Shown in pieces: positions 1 through 8,863 of a DNA stretch of 64,000 nt. The stretch comes from Flavobacterium fryxellicola. Lineage in GTDB: Bacteria; Bacteroidota; Bacteroidia; Flavobacteriales; Flavobacteriaceae. The notes under the pieces were generated by a model. That model ran no database searches, had not been told where the DNA came from, and saw only the letters and a list, made by a program, of their open reading frames with translations. The translations under genes were made by a program, and so were the position numbers. Location of the stretch: the NCBI RefSeq assembly GCF_900143245.1, contig NZ_FRDK01000001.1, forward strand, positions 186,001 through 250,000. The letters run 5' to 3'. The first letter of the stretch is position 1. Each line of letters starts with the position of its first letter.

Positions 1-1
1 T

Positions 2-298
2 ATTGAACAATTAGCCACTTTTGAAACCGGCGTACGCTATCAGATGTACCACGCCATCTTTTTATTATTTCTTGGTCTAACGCAAGACCTCTCCCTAAAA
101 ACTAAAAAAGCAATCTACTTATTGATCGTTTTTGGTGTTCTATTATTCTCTGGCTCTATTTATTTATTAGCCACAAATGACCTGTCCGCTTTTGATTTTA
201 AAATTATTGGATTCTTAACTCCCATTGGCGGACTGCTGCTAATTGTGGCTTGGGGCATTTTGTTACTACGTATCTTAAATAAAAAATCACAAAACTAG
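2..298 (+). CDS. DUF423 family membrane protein, 5' end cut by window
   Basis: The reading frame is already open at the window edge, and 98 residues are visible. The first visible residues (EQLATFETGVRYQMYHA) match the conserved DUF423 stretch that precedes the second membrane segment, so the ATG at 44 is internal and not the start. Three hydrophobic segments follow, consistent with a small inner-membrane protein of about 125-130 residues in the family. Function is unknown for the family. The gene ends about 75 bases before pckA, which has its own promoter box. Confidence 0.8.
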   Translation: MEQLATFETGVRYQMYHAIFLLFLGLTQDLSLKTKKAIYLLIVFGVLLFSGSIYLLATNDLSAFDFKIIGFLTPIGGLLLIVAWGILLLRILNKKSQN

Positions 299-329
299 CA
301 GAATCAAACGCTAACTGAAATATAATTTC

Positions 330-337
330 TACTTTTG
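330..337 (+). promoter_or_regulatory. -7 promoter box of pckA
   Basis: TACTTTTG matches the Bacteroidota TAnnTTTG consensus and lies 36 bases before the pckA ATG. No clear -33 TTG element is visible. Confidence 0.5.
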
Positions 338-372
338 CAATCTATAAAAAGAAACCACACAACAATAGATTT

Positions 373-1974
373 ATGGACAATAACACACTTTTCTCGCAAT
401 CGATTTCGTTAAAAGAATTAGGAATTGAAAATGCAAAAATTCATTACCAGTTATCCCCTGAAGAATTACACGACATTACAATACAATCAGGTCAAGGAAT
501 AGAGGTTTCATCAGAATCATTAGCGGTAAATACTGGCGAATACACGGGACGCTCTCCAAAGGATCGTTTTATCGTAAAAGACAGTATTACTGAAGATAAA
601 GTTTGGTGGGGAAATGTAAATATTCCTTTTGCTCCAGAGGATTTTGATGCTTTGTATAACAAAGTGACCGCTTACTTATCGAATAAAGAGGTTTTCGTTA
701 GAGATTCTTATGCATGTGCAGATCCCAATTACAGATTAAATATTAGAGCTGTTACAGAAAACGCATGGTCTAATTTATTTTGCTACAACATGTTTTTAAG
801 ACCTGAAGTAGAAGAATTAGCCACTTTCACTCCAGAATGGACTTTAGTATCTGCACCAGGTTTCTTCGCAGACCCTGAATTAGACGGAACACGTCAAAGC
901 AATTTTGCGATTTTAAATTTTACTAGAAAAATAGTTCTTATTGGCGGCACTGGATATACTGGAGAAATGAAAAAAGGAATTTTTTCTGCTTTGAACTTTA
1001 TAATGCCAGTTTTTAAAAATACAATGCCAATGCATTGCAGCGCAAACGTAGGGGAAAATGACGATGCAGCCATTTTCTTTGGTTTATCAGGAACTGGAAA
1101 AACCACTTTATCTGCAGATCCTAACCGTAAACTAATAGGAGATGATGAACACGGATGGACAAATGAAAATACTATCTTTAATTTTGAGGGAGGATGTTAT
1201 GCTAAAGTGATCAATCTTACGGAAGAAAATGAACCGGATATTTTCAGAGCAATAAAAAAAGGATCGCTTTTAGAAAACGTCATTGTCAATCCAGACACCA
1301 AAGAAGTTGATTTTGAAGATGTCTCTATAACAGAAAACACTAGAGTAAGTTATCCAATATTCCATATAGACAACATCCAGCCAGGATCTATTGGAAAAAA
1401 TCCAAAAAATATCTTTTTCCTAACAGCCGATTCTTTTGGTATTTTGCCCCCAATTTCTAAACTAACTCCTGGACAGGCTGCTTATCACTTTATTTCTGGA
1501 TATACCGCTAAAGTAGCAGGAACCGAAGCAGGAATTACAGAACCACAACCTAATTTCTCTGCCTGTTTTGGTGCTCCTTTTATGCCTTTGCATCCAACAA
1601 AATATGCTGAGATGTTGAGTAAAAAAATCAAAGATGCTAACGTAAAAGTTTGGCTAGTCAATACCGGATGGACTGGCGGTCCTTACGGAATAGGAAGTAG
1701 AATGAAATTAAAGTACACGCGTGCTATGATTACAGCTGCTCTCAATGGAGAATTAGACGAAGTGGGGTATGAGAATCATGAAGTTTTTGGAATAGCAAAA
1801 CCACAAACCTGTCCCAACGTACCTAGTGAAATATTAAATCCTAGAAATACTTGGGAAGATCCTGAGTTGTACGATAAAAAAGCCATTGAATTAGCTCAAA
1901 AATTTAAAGCAAACTTCGCCAAATTTGAAGAATTTGCAAATGACGAAATTATGGCGGGAGCTCCAAAAGCCTAA
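373..1974 (+). CDS. pckA: Phosphoenolpyruvate carboxykinase (ATP)
   Basis: Converts oxaloacetate and ATP to phosphoenolpyruvate, CO2 and ADP, the first committed step of gluconeogenesis, in the cytosol. The protein has 533 residues, normal for the ATP-dependent family. Visible motifs are the substrate-binding GRSPKDRF at 59-66, the kinase-1a P-loop GLSGTGKT at 237-244 and the metal-binding GDDEHGW at 256-262. It is a single-gene unit: a -7 box upstream and a hairpin with a T-run directly after the stop. Nothing unusual is seen. Confidence 0.98.
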   Translation: MDNNTLFSQSISLKELGIENAKIHYQLSPEELHDITIQSGQGIEVSSESLAVNTGEYTGRSPKDRFIVKDSITEDKVWWGNVNIPFAPEDFDALYNKVTAYLSNKEVFVRDSYACADPNYRLNIRAVTENAWSNLFCYNMFLRPEVEELATFTPEWTLVSAPGFFADPELDGTRQSNFAILNFTRKIVLIGGTGYTGEMKKGIFSALNFIMPVFKNTMPMHCSANVGENDDAAIFFGLSGTGKTTLSADPNRKLIGDDEHGWTNENTIFNFEGGCYAKVINLTEENEPDIFRAIKKGSLLENVIVNPDTKEVDFEDVSITENTRVSYPIFHIDNIQPGSIGKNPKNIFFLTADSFGILPPISKLTPGQAAYHFISGYTAKVAGTEAGITEPQPNFSACFGAPFMPLHPTKYAEMLSKKIKDANVKVWLVNTGWTGGPYGIGSRMKLKYTRAMITAALNGELDEVGYENHEVFGIAKPQTCPNVPSEILNPRNTWEDPELYDKKAIELAQKFKANFAKFEEFANDEIMAGAPKA

Positions 1975-2000
1975 GCCACTACTACTCTAAAAACTATAGG

Positions 2001-2028
2001 GCCGTTCGTAAAGAGCGGCTCTTTTTTT
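2001..2028 (+). terminator. Rho-independent terminator after pckA
   Basis: GCCGTTC and GAGCGGC pair (one G-U) around a five-base loop, followed by seven T. It lies 27 bases past the pckA stop. Confidence 0.85.
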
Positions 2029-2091
2029 GTATATAAAAAACAGTAATCAAAAACAAATCAACTATTTATACCAAGATTCATTTTTTGGCGT

Positions 2092-2099
2092 TAAATTTG
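2092..2099 (+). promoter_or_regulatory. -7 promoter box of the DUF4407 gene
   Basis: TAAATTTG fits TAnnTTTG and lies 58 bases before the ATG at 2158. Confidence 0.45.
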
Positions 2100-2157
2100 A
2101 ATCAATCAATCACCCGAGCTAGAATAGCGAACTGGCGAAGCAATCCAAAAATCAATC

Positions 2158-3258
2158 ATGTTAAAACAATTTTTCATCCTTTGTTCTGGAGCAGACAAGG
2201 ACCTTCTTGCAGGATGTTCCGAAGGCGAACAAACTAAATATGTGGGTATTGGCGCCACCGTTTTCTTTACCGCCGTAATGGCTTTTATTGCCAGTTCTTA
2301 TGCGCTGTTCACGGTATTTGATAATGTGTATCCCGCACTACTCTTTGGACTAGTCTGGAGTTTACTTATTTTTAATTTAGATCGTTTTATTGTTTCTACC
2401 ATCCGAAAAAGAGACCGCTTTGGGAGTGAATTTCTACAAGCAACACCTCGAATTATTTTGGCAGTAATTATCGCTATAGTAATTTCAAAACCATTGGAAA
2501 TTAAAATCTTCGAGAAAGAGATAAATACCGTTTTACTAAAGGAGAAAAACGCCATGGCTTTGAACAACAAAAAGGAGGTAGCTACTTATTTTAAATCGGA
2601 TTTGGATAAAAATAAAACTGAAATCGATACTTTGAGATCAGAGATCATGCAGAAAGAGAAAGAGGTAAATGCGCTATACGAAACTTATATTACCGAAGCA
2701 GAAGGAACAGCTGGCACCAAAAAGTTAGGTAAAGGCCCCGTTTTTAAGGAAAAAATAGCCAAACATAATTTGGCTTCCGCCCAATTGGATTCTATCAAAA
2801 AAGCCAACCTAGCTAAAATTATCACAATTGAAAAAAATTCACAAACACTTCAAACCGATTTAGACAAGAAAGTTACCGCAAGCCAACCTATAATAGATAG
2901 TTTTGATGGTTTGATGGCTCGAATCAACGCACTAGATAAGTTACCTTGGCTCCCTTCCTTTTTTATCATGCTTTTATTTCTAGCCATTGAGACGTCTCCA
3001 ATTATCGCTAAATTGTTGTCCCCAAAAGGCGAATATGATTTTAAATTAGAAGATTTAGAAACCGCGCTAAAGGCAACTTTAGAGCAAGACAAATACCTAC
3101 GTGGTTTATTGGTAAGCACAAGTGCTACTATGCACGACAAAGTTTATCAAGACATTACGCAGGATAAAAATTTGTATGACTTACAACGAAAAAACGCGGC
3201 TAATTTACTAGAGCTACAATCGAATAATTTTGTAGAAAAACAGAAAAGAACACTTTAG
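2158..3258 (+). CDS. DUF4407 domain membrane protein
   Basis: The 366-residue protein has the DUF4407 layout: N-terminal membrane segments at about 28-51, 57-74 and 97-112, a long charged, Lys/Glu-rich and probably coiled-coil stretch from about 115 to 255, and one more hydrophobic segment near 265-290 before a soluble C-terminal tail. The conserved N-terminal signature (FFILCSGADKDLL) is present. The family has no established function. The gene stands alone and converges on the PH/SHOCT gene. The middle region would project from the membrane, so a scaffold or sensor role is possible, but that is a guess. Confidence 0.85.
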   Translation: MLKQFFILCSGADKDLLAGCSEGEQTKYVGIGATVFFTAVMAFIASSYALFTVFDNVYPALLFGLVWSLLIFNLDRFIVSTIRKRDRFGSEFLQATPRIILAVIIAIVISKPLEIKIFEKEINTVLLKEKNAMALNNKKEVATYFKSDLDKNKTEIDTLRSEIMQKEKEVNALYETYITEAEGTAGTKKLGKGPVFKEKIAKHNLASAQLDSIKKANLAKIITIEKNSQTLQTDLDKKVTASQPIIDSFDGLMARINALDKLPWLPSFFIMLLFLAIETSPIIAKLLSPKGEYDFKLEDLETALKATLEQDKYLRGLLVSTSATMHDKVYQDITQDKNLYDLQRKNAANLLELQSNNFVEKQKRTL

Positions 3259-3342
3259 TATGGTAGTTTTAAAGTCAAAATTCTTAAAATAAGTACAAAA
3301 TTTGCGTTCCTAAGACTTTTGACTCTAAGACTTTCGAATAAG

Positions 3343-4053
3343 TTACATATAACTCAAAATTTCTTTTTTGAAAGCATCGTATTCTCCCTGCAAAATCAAA
3401 CCATTATCTAGTAATTTTTTATAATTCTGTAATTTTTCAAAAAGTGCATCCTGCGACAAATTCTGTAAACCATTTTCTTTTTGAAGGTCAGTAGGAGCAT
3501 GTAACTCTTCGGATTTCAAATTAAAAGGCGGAGGTGTAATGGTCATTATTTCAGCAAAGCTAATTACTTCTTCCGTCTCCATTTCTTCAATAATTTCCTC
3601 TTCTTGTACTGCAACCACTGGAACTTCATCAAATGTTGATGCATTAAAAACAGCACCACTTTTTAATAGGTCCAATTGTTCTTTAGCATAAGTAAATATC
3701 TTTCTCGCTTGAATTTTTGGAATATAATCAATCGAAACCTCCATATTAGTTCGCGTTGTAAAAGAAAACTCGGAACCCAAAATATTTTCTTTTACAAAAG
3801 TTCCTTCTATCTCATCCCAAGTATAGTCAATAAAATTCATCGACAAACCTAGATTTTTGGGCTGACAAATGATAATTCTTTTATTAGTCATCACGATACT
3901 ATCCGGTAAAACAGTAATCGCTGGTTTTTTTTGAACAGCTATATATCCTATTTCCTCATTCTTCATCAGTAAATCACTCAGTTTTGAGGCTATTTTTTCA
4001 ATGGCTTTTGGATCTTGTTCTTCGTTTAAAAACTTCTTAAATTGTTCTTTCAT
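3343..4053 (-). CDS. PH-domain (YokE-like) protein with C-terminal SHOCT motif
   Basis: Cytosolic protein of 236 residues with no signal peptide. Residues of about 30-130 look like a bacterial PH domain: alternating strands including DSIVMTNKRIIICQ and YTWDEIEGTFV. An acidic, low-complexity linker follows, and the last 32 residues (FEKLQNYKKLLDNGLI to the end) form a SHOCT motif, a short helical module often found at protein termini next to PH domains. The exact role is unknown; such pairs are thought to mediate oligomerisation or protein contacts. It is a stand-alone gene. Confidence 0.7.
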   Translation of the reverse strand: MKEQFKKFLNEEQDPKAIEKIASKLSDLLMKNEEIGYIAVQKKPAITVLPDSIVMTNKRIIICQPKNLGLSMNFIDYTWDEIEGTFVKENILGSEFSFTTRTNMEVSIDYIPKIQARKIFTYAKEQLDLLKSGAVFNASTFDEVPVVAVQEEEIIEEMETEEVISFAEIMTITPPPFNLKSEELHAPTDLQKENGLQNLSQDALFEKLQNYKKLLDNGLILQGEYDAFKKEILSYM

Positions 4054-4120
4054 TTTTATGCTGAATTTATTTCAGTACCTGTTTATTTTTTATATCGAAA
4101 TTCCACATCAAAAGTAATAC

Positions 4121-4492
4121 CTAATTTTCTAATTCTAAAATTTCGTTTTGCAATTTCTTTGTTAAACTTTTGAAAACCAAATCATAGGAGTGGTTGATCA
4201 ACTCTTTGACCAACGCATCCGAAACTGACTTATTTATAGCTATTGTGTTCCAATGGGTTTTATTGGCATGAAAACCCGGTTGAATTGAATCATATTCCGC
4301 CCGCAATTCCTGAGCGCGTTCTGGGTCACATTTTAAATTCACGGAGGGTTCGCCTTTTTCCCACTGGCTTAAAGAGGTCAATGCAAACAGCTTACCGCCC
4401 ACTTTAAAAACTAAAGTATCTTCATCAAAAGGAAAATGTTCTGTGACTCCTTTTTTCGCAAGACAATATTCGTAATAGCTTTCTAAATTCAT
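4121..4492 (-). CDS. MmcQ/YjbR family DNA-binding-fold protein
   Basis: A 123-residue protein of the MmcQ/YjbR family, a double-wing fold related to the CyaY surface and assumed to bind nucleic acid. Family features are the N-terminal YYEYCLAKKGVTEHFPFD, the strand VFKVGGKLFAL, and WNTIAI near the middle. I chose the ATG at 4492: a longer frame reaches 4567 but overlaps the upstream cyclase gene and adds residues not seen in the family. The stop of the upstream gene is 10 bases away, so the two are probably co-transcribed. No specific function is established. Confidence 0.85.
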   Translation of the reverse strand: MNLESYYEYCLAKKGVTEHFPFDEDTLVFKVGGKLFALTSLSQWEKGEPSVNLKCDPERAQELRAEYDSIQPGFHANKTHWNTIAINKSVSDALVKELINHSYDLVFKSLTKKLQNEILELEN

Positions 4493-4502
4493 ACGGTCCA
4501 GA

Positions 4503-5264
4503 TTAGTTATTGCGTATAGAGTACAAAATGGGTTTGCTTGGACTTGCATCATTTTCGAAAGAAGCAATTTGCAGGTTCAGTAAATAACTCCCGTCCGGGA
4601 TAGCATCTGGGACGTAAATCATTTCGGTAATCGTCGCCTCTACTCGGGCATCCGAGTTTAAAGTATGCACGTCAGTCACATTCCAAAAAGCTTTGTGTGC
4701 CAAAAGTTTTCCTTCATCCTTTTCCTTATCTACACTTGGCAAATCAATCAGCAAGTGTTGGATCCCGCTTTCTCGAAGATATAACGCAGCACCTTCAGTC
4801 ATAAAAGGAGGGTCCGTATGAGAATATTTTCTAGACAATTTACTTGTGTCATTTGGCAACGTCCTAATAACAATTGCTTCAGGTGATTTCCCTTCTAAGG
4901 CACTAAAAAGCGCTTCTTTAGTAACAATAAAATCTCCTTGATGGTCCTCCAGTTCTATCGAAACCAATTCAGCAGTAAAAAAAAATTGTTTTAAAGATTG
5001 ATTGACACTGTAAAAATCACGGGTGATGTGACCAAGGCATTCCGTGTGTGTTCCATGTCCATGTGGATTAAAAAGTATCGAATTGAAATTAGTAGATGAC
5101 ATTCCCGAGGACACCTTGCCAATCCATTCTCCAAAACGAACGGGTTCAATTTCTGGCTTATCGATATACCAAGCAATAGGGTTTGCATCTGTGTTAGATA
5201 ACGGAATCGAAATATCAATGGGTTTTGATAAATCTACTTGATAATTATTTATAGTTGCTATCAT
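4503..5264 (-). CDS. Cyclase family metal-dependent hydrolase (kynurenine formamidase-like)
   Basis: This 253-residue protein belongs to the Cyclase family (PF04199), which includes bacterial kynurenine formamidase KynB and other metal-dependent amide or lactone hydrolases. The metal-binding signature HGHGTHTE lies at 68-75, with H79 shortly after; the family consensus is HxGTHxDxPxH, so the third position is Glu here and the Pro is lost. No other tryptophan-degradation gene is adjacent, so the substrate cannot be assigned. It probably shares a transcript with the MmcQ/YjbR gene 10 bases downstream. Confidence 0.8.
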   Translation of the reverse strand: MIATINNYQVDLSKPIDISIPLSNTDANPIAWYIDKPEIEPVRFGEWIGKVSSGMSSTNFNSILFNPHGHGTHTECLGHITRDFYSVNQSLKQFFFTAELVSIELEDHQGDFIVTKEALFSALEGKSPEAIVIRTLPNDTSKLSRKYSHTDPPFMTEGAALYLRESGIQHLLIDLPSVDKEKDEGKLLAHKAFWNVTDVHTLNSDARVEATITEMIYVPDAIPDGSYLLNLQIASFENDASPSKPILYSIRNN

Positions 5265-5305
5265 AGTTATTAACCGCTAAGGGCGCGATGATTTAGTTCA
5301 AATTT

Positions 5306-5685
5306 TTAGTAATTCTTTTTTACTCCATTTTTTATTAAAACAACATTGCAGTTGATTAGTAAACCTAATTTACAATTAGTCAACTTCAAATACGTCACTA
5401 ATGGAACAACAGGATTATCGTTTAATGCTTCTACTGAATTTATTTCCAAAATAAATATTTTCTCAACAATACTAGCAGTTCTGTGTCCAACATCTAAATT
5501 AACCTCTTCATAAACCAAGAGCAGGGACTTTGGGTTTTCAATATCTACACTAGATTTTTTCAGTCTATTGGAAGAGCATGCTTCGTAGGCACTGGCGCAC
5601 AGTATAAGATTAATTGCTTTTTTAAATTTTAAAGCGCAATCAAACACAAGTCTGCTGCTTCATTTTTAATGCTAAAGGCAACTTT
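5306..5685 (-). pseudogene. Decayed GxxExxY family gene
   Basis: The C-terminal two thirds match the GxxExxY family (LVYEEVNLDVGHR, EINSVEALND, TYLKLTNCKLGLLIN). The family-defining N-terminal stretch (GPGLLES before VYE) is missing: the frame runs directly from AINLIL to CASAYEAC. The only start in this frame is a GTG at 5647, with an in-frame stop five codons upstream. Just before it, in another frame, KNEAADL can be read and would join VFDCAL if one base were restored, which suggests a frameshift. Several strongly conserved positions are changed (HRTASIVE where YRIDILVE is usual). I therefore treat it as a pseudogene. The family function is unknown. Confidence 0.6.
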
Positions 5686-5724
5686 TTGAACCTTGCACAA
5701 ATCTTTGCGTATTGTACGGTTAAG

Positions 5725-6861
5725 TTAATATTCCAAATTTAAGTAAAACAAATCACTCGCTATCCCATCTGTCAGAAATTTTCCTTTTTTTGTTGGTTTC
5801 AAAACATTATTCTCGATAGAAACCAACCCATCATTTCGGAATTTCTGAGTTTGTTTCATCAAATAATCCAAATAGGTTTGTCCAAATTCAGCCTGAATTC
5901 GATCCAATGAAACACCCCAAATAGTTCGCAATCCGGTCATAATATATTCATTATAACGATCCGCTTCTGATAAAGTTTCCGTTTCGTTTGGTAATTTTAC
6001 TTCCTGTATTGCTCTTAAATATAGCGAATTATTTGCAATATTCCAGCTTCTAGCAACACCGTCATAACTGTGCGCCGAAGGACCAATACCCATGTATTTT
6101 TTTCCCAACCAATAAGCCGAATTGTTTTTTGAGAAATAATTCTCTTTTCCGAAGTTTGATAATTCATAGTGAATAAACCCTTTCGATTCAAGCATCTCAA
6201 CCAATATCATAAAATGTTCCTGAGCCACTTCGTCTTTTGGCGCTTCCATTTTTCCGGTTTGAATCATTTTATTCATTGCTGTTTTGGGTTCGACCGTCAA
6301 AGCATAACTCGAAATGTGTGGCACCCCAAAAGAAAGTGCCTTTTCAATATTCATCTTCCATTTTTCATTGCTCATCCCCGGAACGCCATAGATCAAATCA
6401 AGAGAAATATTATCAAAATACTTGGTGGCTACTTCTAAACATTTTTGGGCTTCCGGCGAATTATGCGCCCGATTCATCAACTGTAAATCGTCCTCAAAAA
6501 AAGACTGGATTCCGATACTCAAACGGTTGATTTTACTGTTCGACAGTTCCATAATCCGCTCATGAGATAAATCATCTGGATTGGCTTCCAGCGTGATTTC
6601 AGGATCTTCTATCACCGCATAATTTTCATAAACTTCGGCAATTAAAAAATCAATTTCGGTTGAAGTCAATACCGAAGGCGTTCCTCCGCCAAAATAAATA
6701 GTCGCTATTTTATCGTTTTCAAATTCACTCTTGCGCATTTGGATTTCTTTGGCCAAAGCCAAAACCATATCCTCTTTCTTATTCATAGAAGTCGAGAAAT
6801 GAAAGTCACAATAATGACAGGCTTGCTTGCAAAAAGGGATATGTATGTAGATTCCGGACAT
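5725..6861 (-). CDS. hemW: Radical SAM family heme chaperone HemW
   Basis: HemW is a radical-SAM-fold protein that binds heme and delivers it to target proteins; it resembles coproporphyrinogen dehydrogenase HemN but is a separate clade. The 378-residue protein carries the CX3CX2C cluster at C11, C15 and C18 right after the N-terminal strand SGIYIHIPF, the glycine motif YFGGGTPS, and a HemW C-terminal domain. I use the ATG at 6861: the frame extends to 6909, but the added 16 residues are absent from the family. It lies 80 bases after ruvC on the same strand. Confidence 0.93.
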   Translation of the reverse strand: MSGIYIHIPFCKQACHYCDFHFSTSMNKKEDMVLALAKEIQMRKSEFENDKIATIYFGGGTPSVLTSTEIDFLIAEVYENYAVIEDPEITLEANPDDLSHERIMELSNSKINRLSIGIQSFFEDDLQLMNRAHNSPEAQKCLEVATKYFDNISLDLIYGVPGMSNEKWKMNIEKALSFGVPHISSYALTVEPKTAMNKMIQTGKMEAPKDEVAQEHFMILVEMLESKGFIHYELSNFGKENYFSKNNSAYWLGKKYMGIGPSAHSYDGVARSWNIANNSLYLRAIQEVKLPNETETLSEADRYNEYIMTGLRTIWGVSLDRIQAEFGQTYLDYLMKQTQKFRNDGLVSIENNVLKPTKKGKFLTDGIASDLFYLNLEY

Positions 6862-6941
6862 TTTTAAATTAGATAATTTGGAAATTAGAAGAGGAGACAA
6901 TTTATACAATTATGCGATGGACACCTTTTCTAACTATCACA

Positions 6942-7496
6942 TTACTTTTTCACTCTCTCTTCATTTTGTTTGACAAAAGCATCCCAACCGGTATAGCTTT
7001 TCGTTCCAAGCACTTTTCCAGAATTGAAAAAGTGACAAACAGCCGCTGCCAAACCATCAGTACTATCAAGATTTTTGGGTAATTCCTTCAGCCCTAAAAG
7101 TTGTTGTAGCATCTTAGCGACTTGTTCCTTGCTGGCGTTTCCGTTTCCGGTAATGGCCATTTTTATTTTCTTAGGCTCGTACTCGGTAATGGGAATATCT
7201 CTCGAAAGTCCCGCTGCCATTGCTACACCTTGAGCGCGTCCCAACTTCAACATCGATTGTACATTCTTTCCAAAAAAAGGAGCTTCAATTGCAATTTCAT
7301 CTGGATTGTGCGTATCAATTAACTCGATTGTGCGTTCGAAAATAATTTTCAGCTTTTGGTAATGATTGTCGTATTTGGACAATTGCAATTCATTCAGCTG
7401 CAAAAACTCCATTTTTTTATTGACAATTTTTATCAATCCAAAACCCATAATAGTTGTTCCTGGGTCAATTCCTAATATGATGTGTTCGTTTGCCAT
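6942..7496 (-). CDS. ruvC: Holliday junction resolvase RuvC
   Basis: The endonuclease subunit of the RuvABC resolvasome cuts Holliday junctions symmetrically. The 184-residue protein has the RNase H-like fold with the acidic active site visible at D11 (GIDPGTT), E71 (IEAPFFGKN), D144 and D147 (LDSTDGLAAA). I take the ATG at 7496, five residues before the first core strand; in-frame starts at 7523 and 7568 would add Lys/Cys-rich residues encoded by repeat-like DNA. ruvA and ruvB are not nearby. hemW follows on the same strand. Confidence 0.95.
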   Translation of the reverse strand: MANEHIILGIDPGTTIMGFGLIKIVNKKMEFLQLNELQLSKYDNHYQKLKIIFERTIELIDTHNPDEIAIEAPFFGKNVQSMLKLGRAQGVAMAAGLSRDIPITEYEPKKIKMAITGNGNASKEQVAKMLQQLLGLKELPKNLDSTDGLAAAVCHFFNSGKVLGTKSYTGWDAFVKQNEERVKK

Positions 7497-7888
7497 TTTT
7501 ATTTTAGTGCGTTTTTTTGCCATGAAGGCGCAAATACACAAAGTTTTTTTGTTAAGCTTAGGGTGCAAATTAATTTAAAATCTTAGCAAGCCTTTGCAAA
7601 ATATTTCTTTTCAGTACACTGAGACTCGCTCAGAAGACGCAGAGATATGCAAAACTACTTTAAAATCTTGGCACAGCTTTGCTTTCGTCTTGTAAATCTT
7701 TGCGAAATACTATTTTTAACACACCGAATCTGGTGAAATAAACTTAAAAATTGGTGAAACTAATTCAAATTCTTTGCACAACCTTTCCTTCTATTTGTGA
7801 CCCTTTACGAAGTGATTTTTCATTTTACCACTACGCGTAAACCTTTGCGAAATAGCATTTTCACAATAGTTTTCCTTTCTTTGCCTTA
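7497..7888. repeat. Intergenic region of degenerate TTTGCG/CGCAAA repeats
   Basis: No gene is visible. The stretch is built from loosely repeated phrases: CTTTGCGAAA, CTTTGCAAAA, CTTTGCACAA, CTTTACGAAG, and in the opposite orientation GGCGCAAATACACAAAG next to ruvC. Spacing is irregular (roughly 25-55 bases), so it is not a CRISPR or a clean tandem array. Similar phrases occur at 5275-5295 (CGCTAAGGGCGCGATGA) and 5690-5712 (CTTGCACAAATCTTTGCG). Confidence 0.5.
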
Positions 7889-8863
7889 ATGATATCAATT
7901 GCACACAAAACTAAGCAATTCCTCGTACTTCTAATCAAACTTTTGATTGTAAGCTTCGCCTTTTATTTTATTTACAACCAGTTGGCAAGTAATGACAAGC
8001 TTGATTGGGCGCAGTTTTTGGTTCTGTTCAAAAAAAATCACTCGGTAATTGGAATTAGTTTTATTCTATTATTAAGTGTACTCAATAGGTATTTTGAAAT
8101 TTTAAAATGGCAAAACTTAGTTTCTAATCTCAAATCTATCACCATAGGCGAAGCTACAAAACAAGTTCTAGCCGCGCTAACAGCAGGGATTTTTACTCCA
8201 AATGGAATAGGCGAATATGCTGGAAAAGCACTGTTTTTTGATAAATCAGAAACTAGAAAAGTTATTTTCCTAAACTTAATTTGCAACGAAATCCAAATGA
8301 TTTTAACCGTAATCATCGGGATAGTTGGTTTGTTGTACTTTAACACGCAATATCATGTAATTACGACGAGAACAGTTGCAATTCTTTTTGCAATTCTGAC
8401 GCTTGTCTTCATTGTTTTATTTTCGGTTAAAAAAATAAAAATCAAAGGCTATTCTATTGAAAAACTGATTCAAAAAATCAATGAAATTCCAAAACACATC
8501 CACCAAAAAAATATCTTTCTAGGCGTTTGTCGCTATTTGGTTTTTTCACATCAATACTATTTTTTGTTCCTCGCTTTTGATGTAGATTTACCCTATCTAA
8601 TATTAATGTCGGCAGTAACTAGCGTTTATTTTCTAGCATCCTCCCTACCATCTTTTCAATTTTTAGACTTTGCTGTAAAAGGAAGTGTAGCAGTTTATTT
8701 CTTTGGAATCCTTGAAGTAAATGAATGGATTGTTATTTTCATTTCTACGTTGATGTGGTTTTTGAATGTAGTTTTACCTGTTATAATTGGCAGCTACTAT
8801 GTACTAAATTTTAAAATTCTCACCCTATCCGTCTTCGATGCAGAGAGAGAAGCAATTTTATAA
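7889..8863 (+). CDS. YbhN/LPG-synthase-like flippase-domain membrane protein
   Basis: A 324-residue integral membrane protein with seven or eight hydrophobic segments, matching the lysylphosphatidylglycerol synthase transmembrane-domain family (UPF0104/YbhN). The family signature GEATKQVLAALTAGIFTPNGIGEYAGKA-like stretch lies near residues 90-117. It lacks the C-terminal aminoacyl-transferase domain of MprF, so a lipid-handling or flippase-like role is more likely than lipid aminoacylation. The end overlaps the start of the glycosyltransferase gene, which suggests translational coupling and a joint role in glycolipid or envelope-polymer handling. Confidence 0.75.
   Translation: MISIAHKTKQFLVLLIKLLIVSFAFYFIYNQLASNDKLDWAQFLVLFKKNHSVIGISFILLLSVLNRYFEILKWQNLVSNLKSITIGEATKQVLAALTAGIFTPNGIGEYAGKALFFDKSETRKVIFLNLICNEIQMILTVIIGIVGLLYFNTQYHVITTRTVAILFAILTLVFIVLFSVKKIKIKGYSIEKLIQKINEIPKHIHQKNIFLGVCRYLVFSHQYYFLFLAFDVDLPYLILMSAVTSVYFLASSLPSFQFLDFAVKGSVAVYFFGILEVNEWIVIFISTLMWFLNVVLPVIIGSYYVLNFKILTLSVFDAEREAIL

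Noticed and set aside
7497..7888. CRISPR-like array.
   Set aside because: The repeated words are short and imperfect, in both orientations, with irregular spacing, and no cas gene is nearby.
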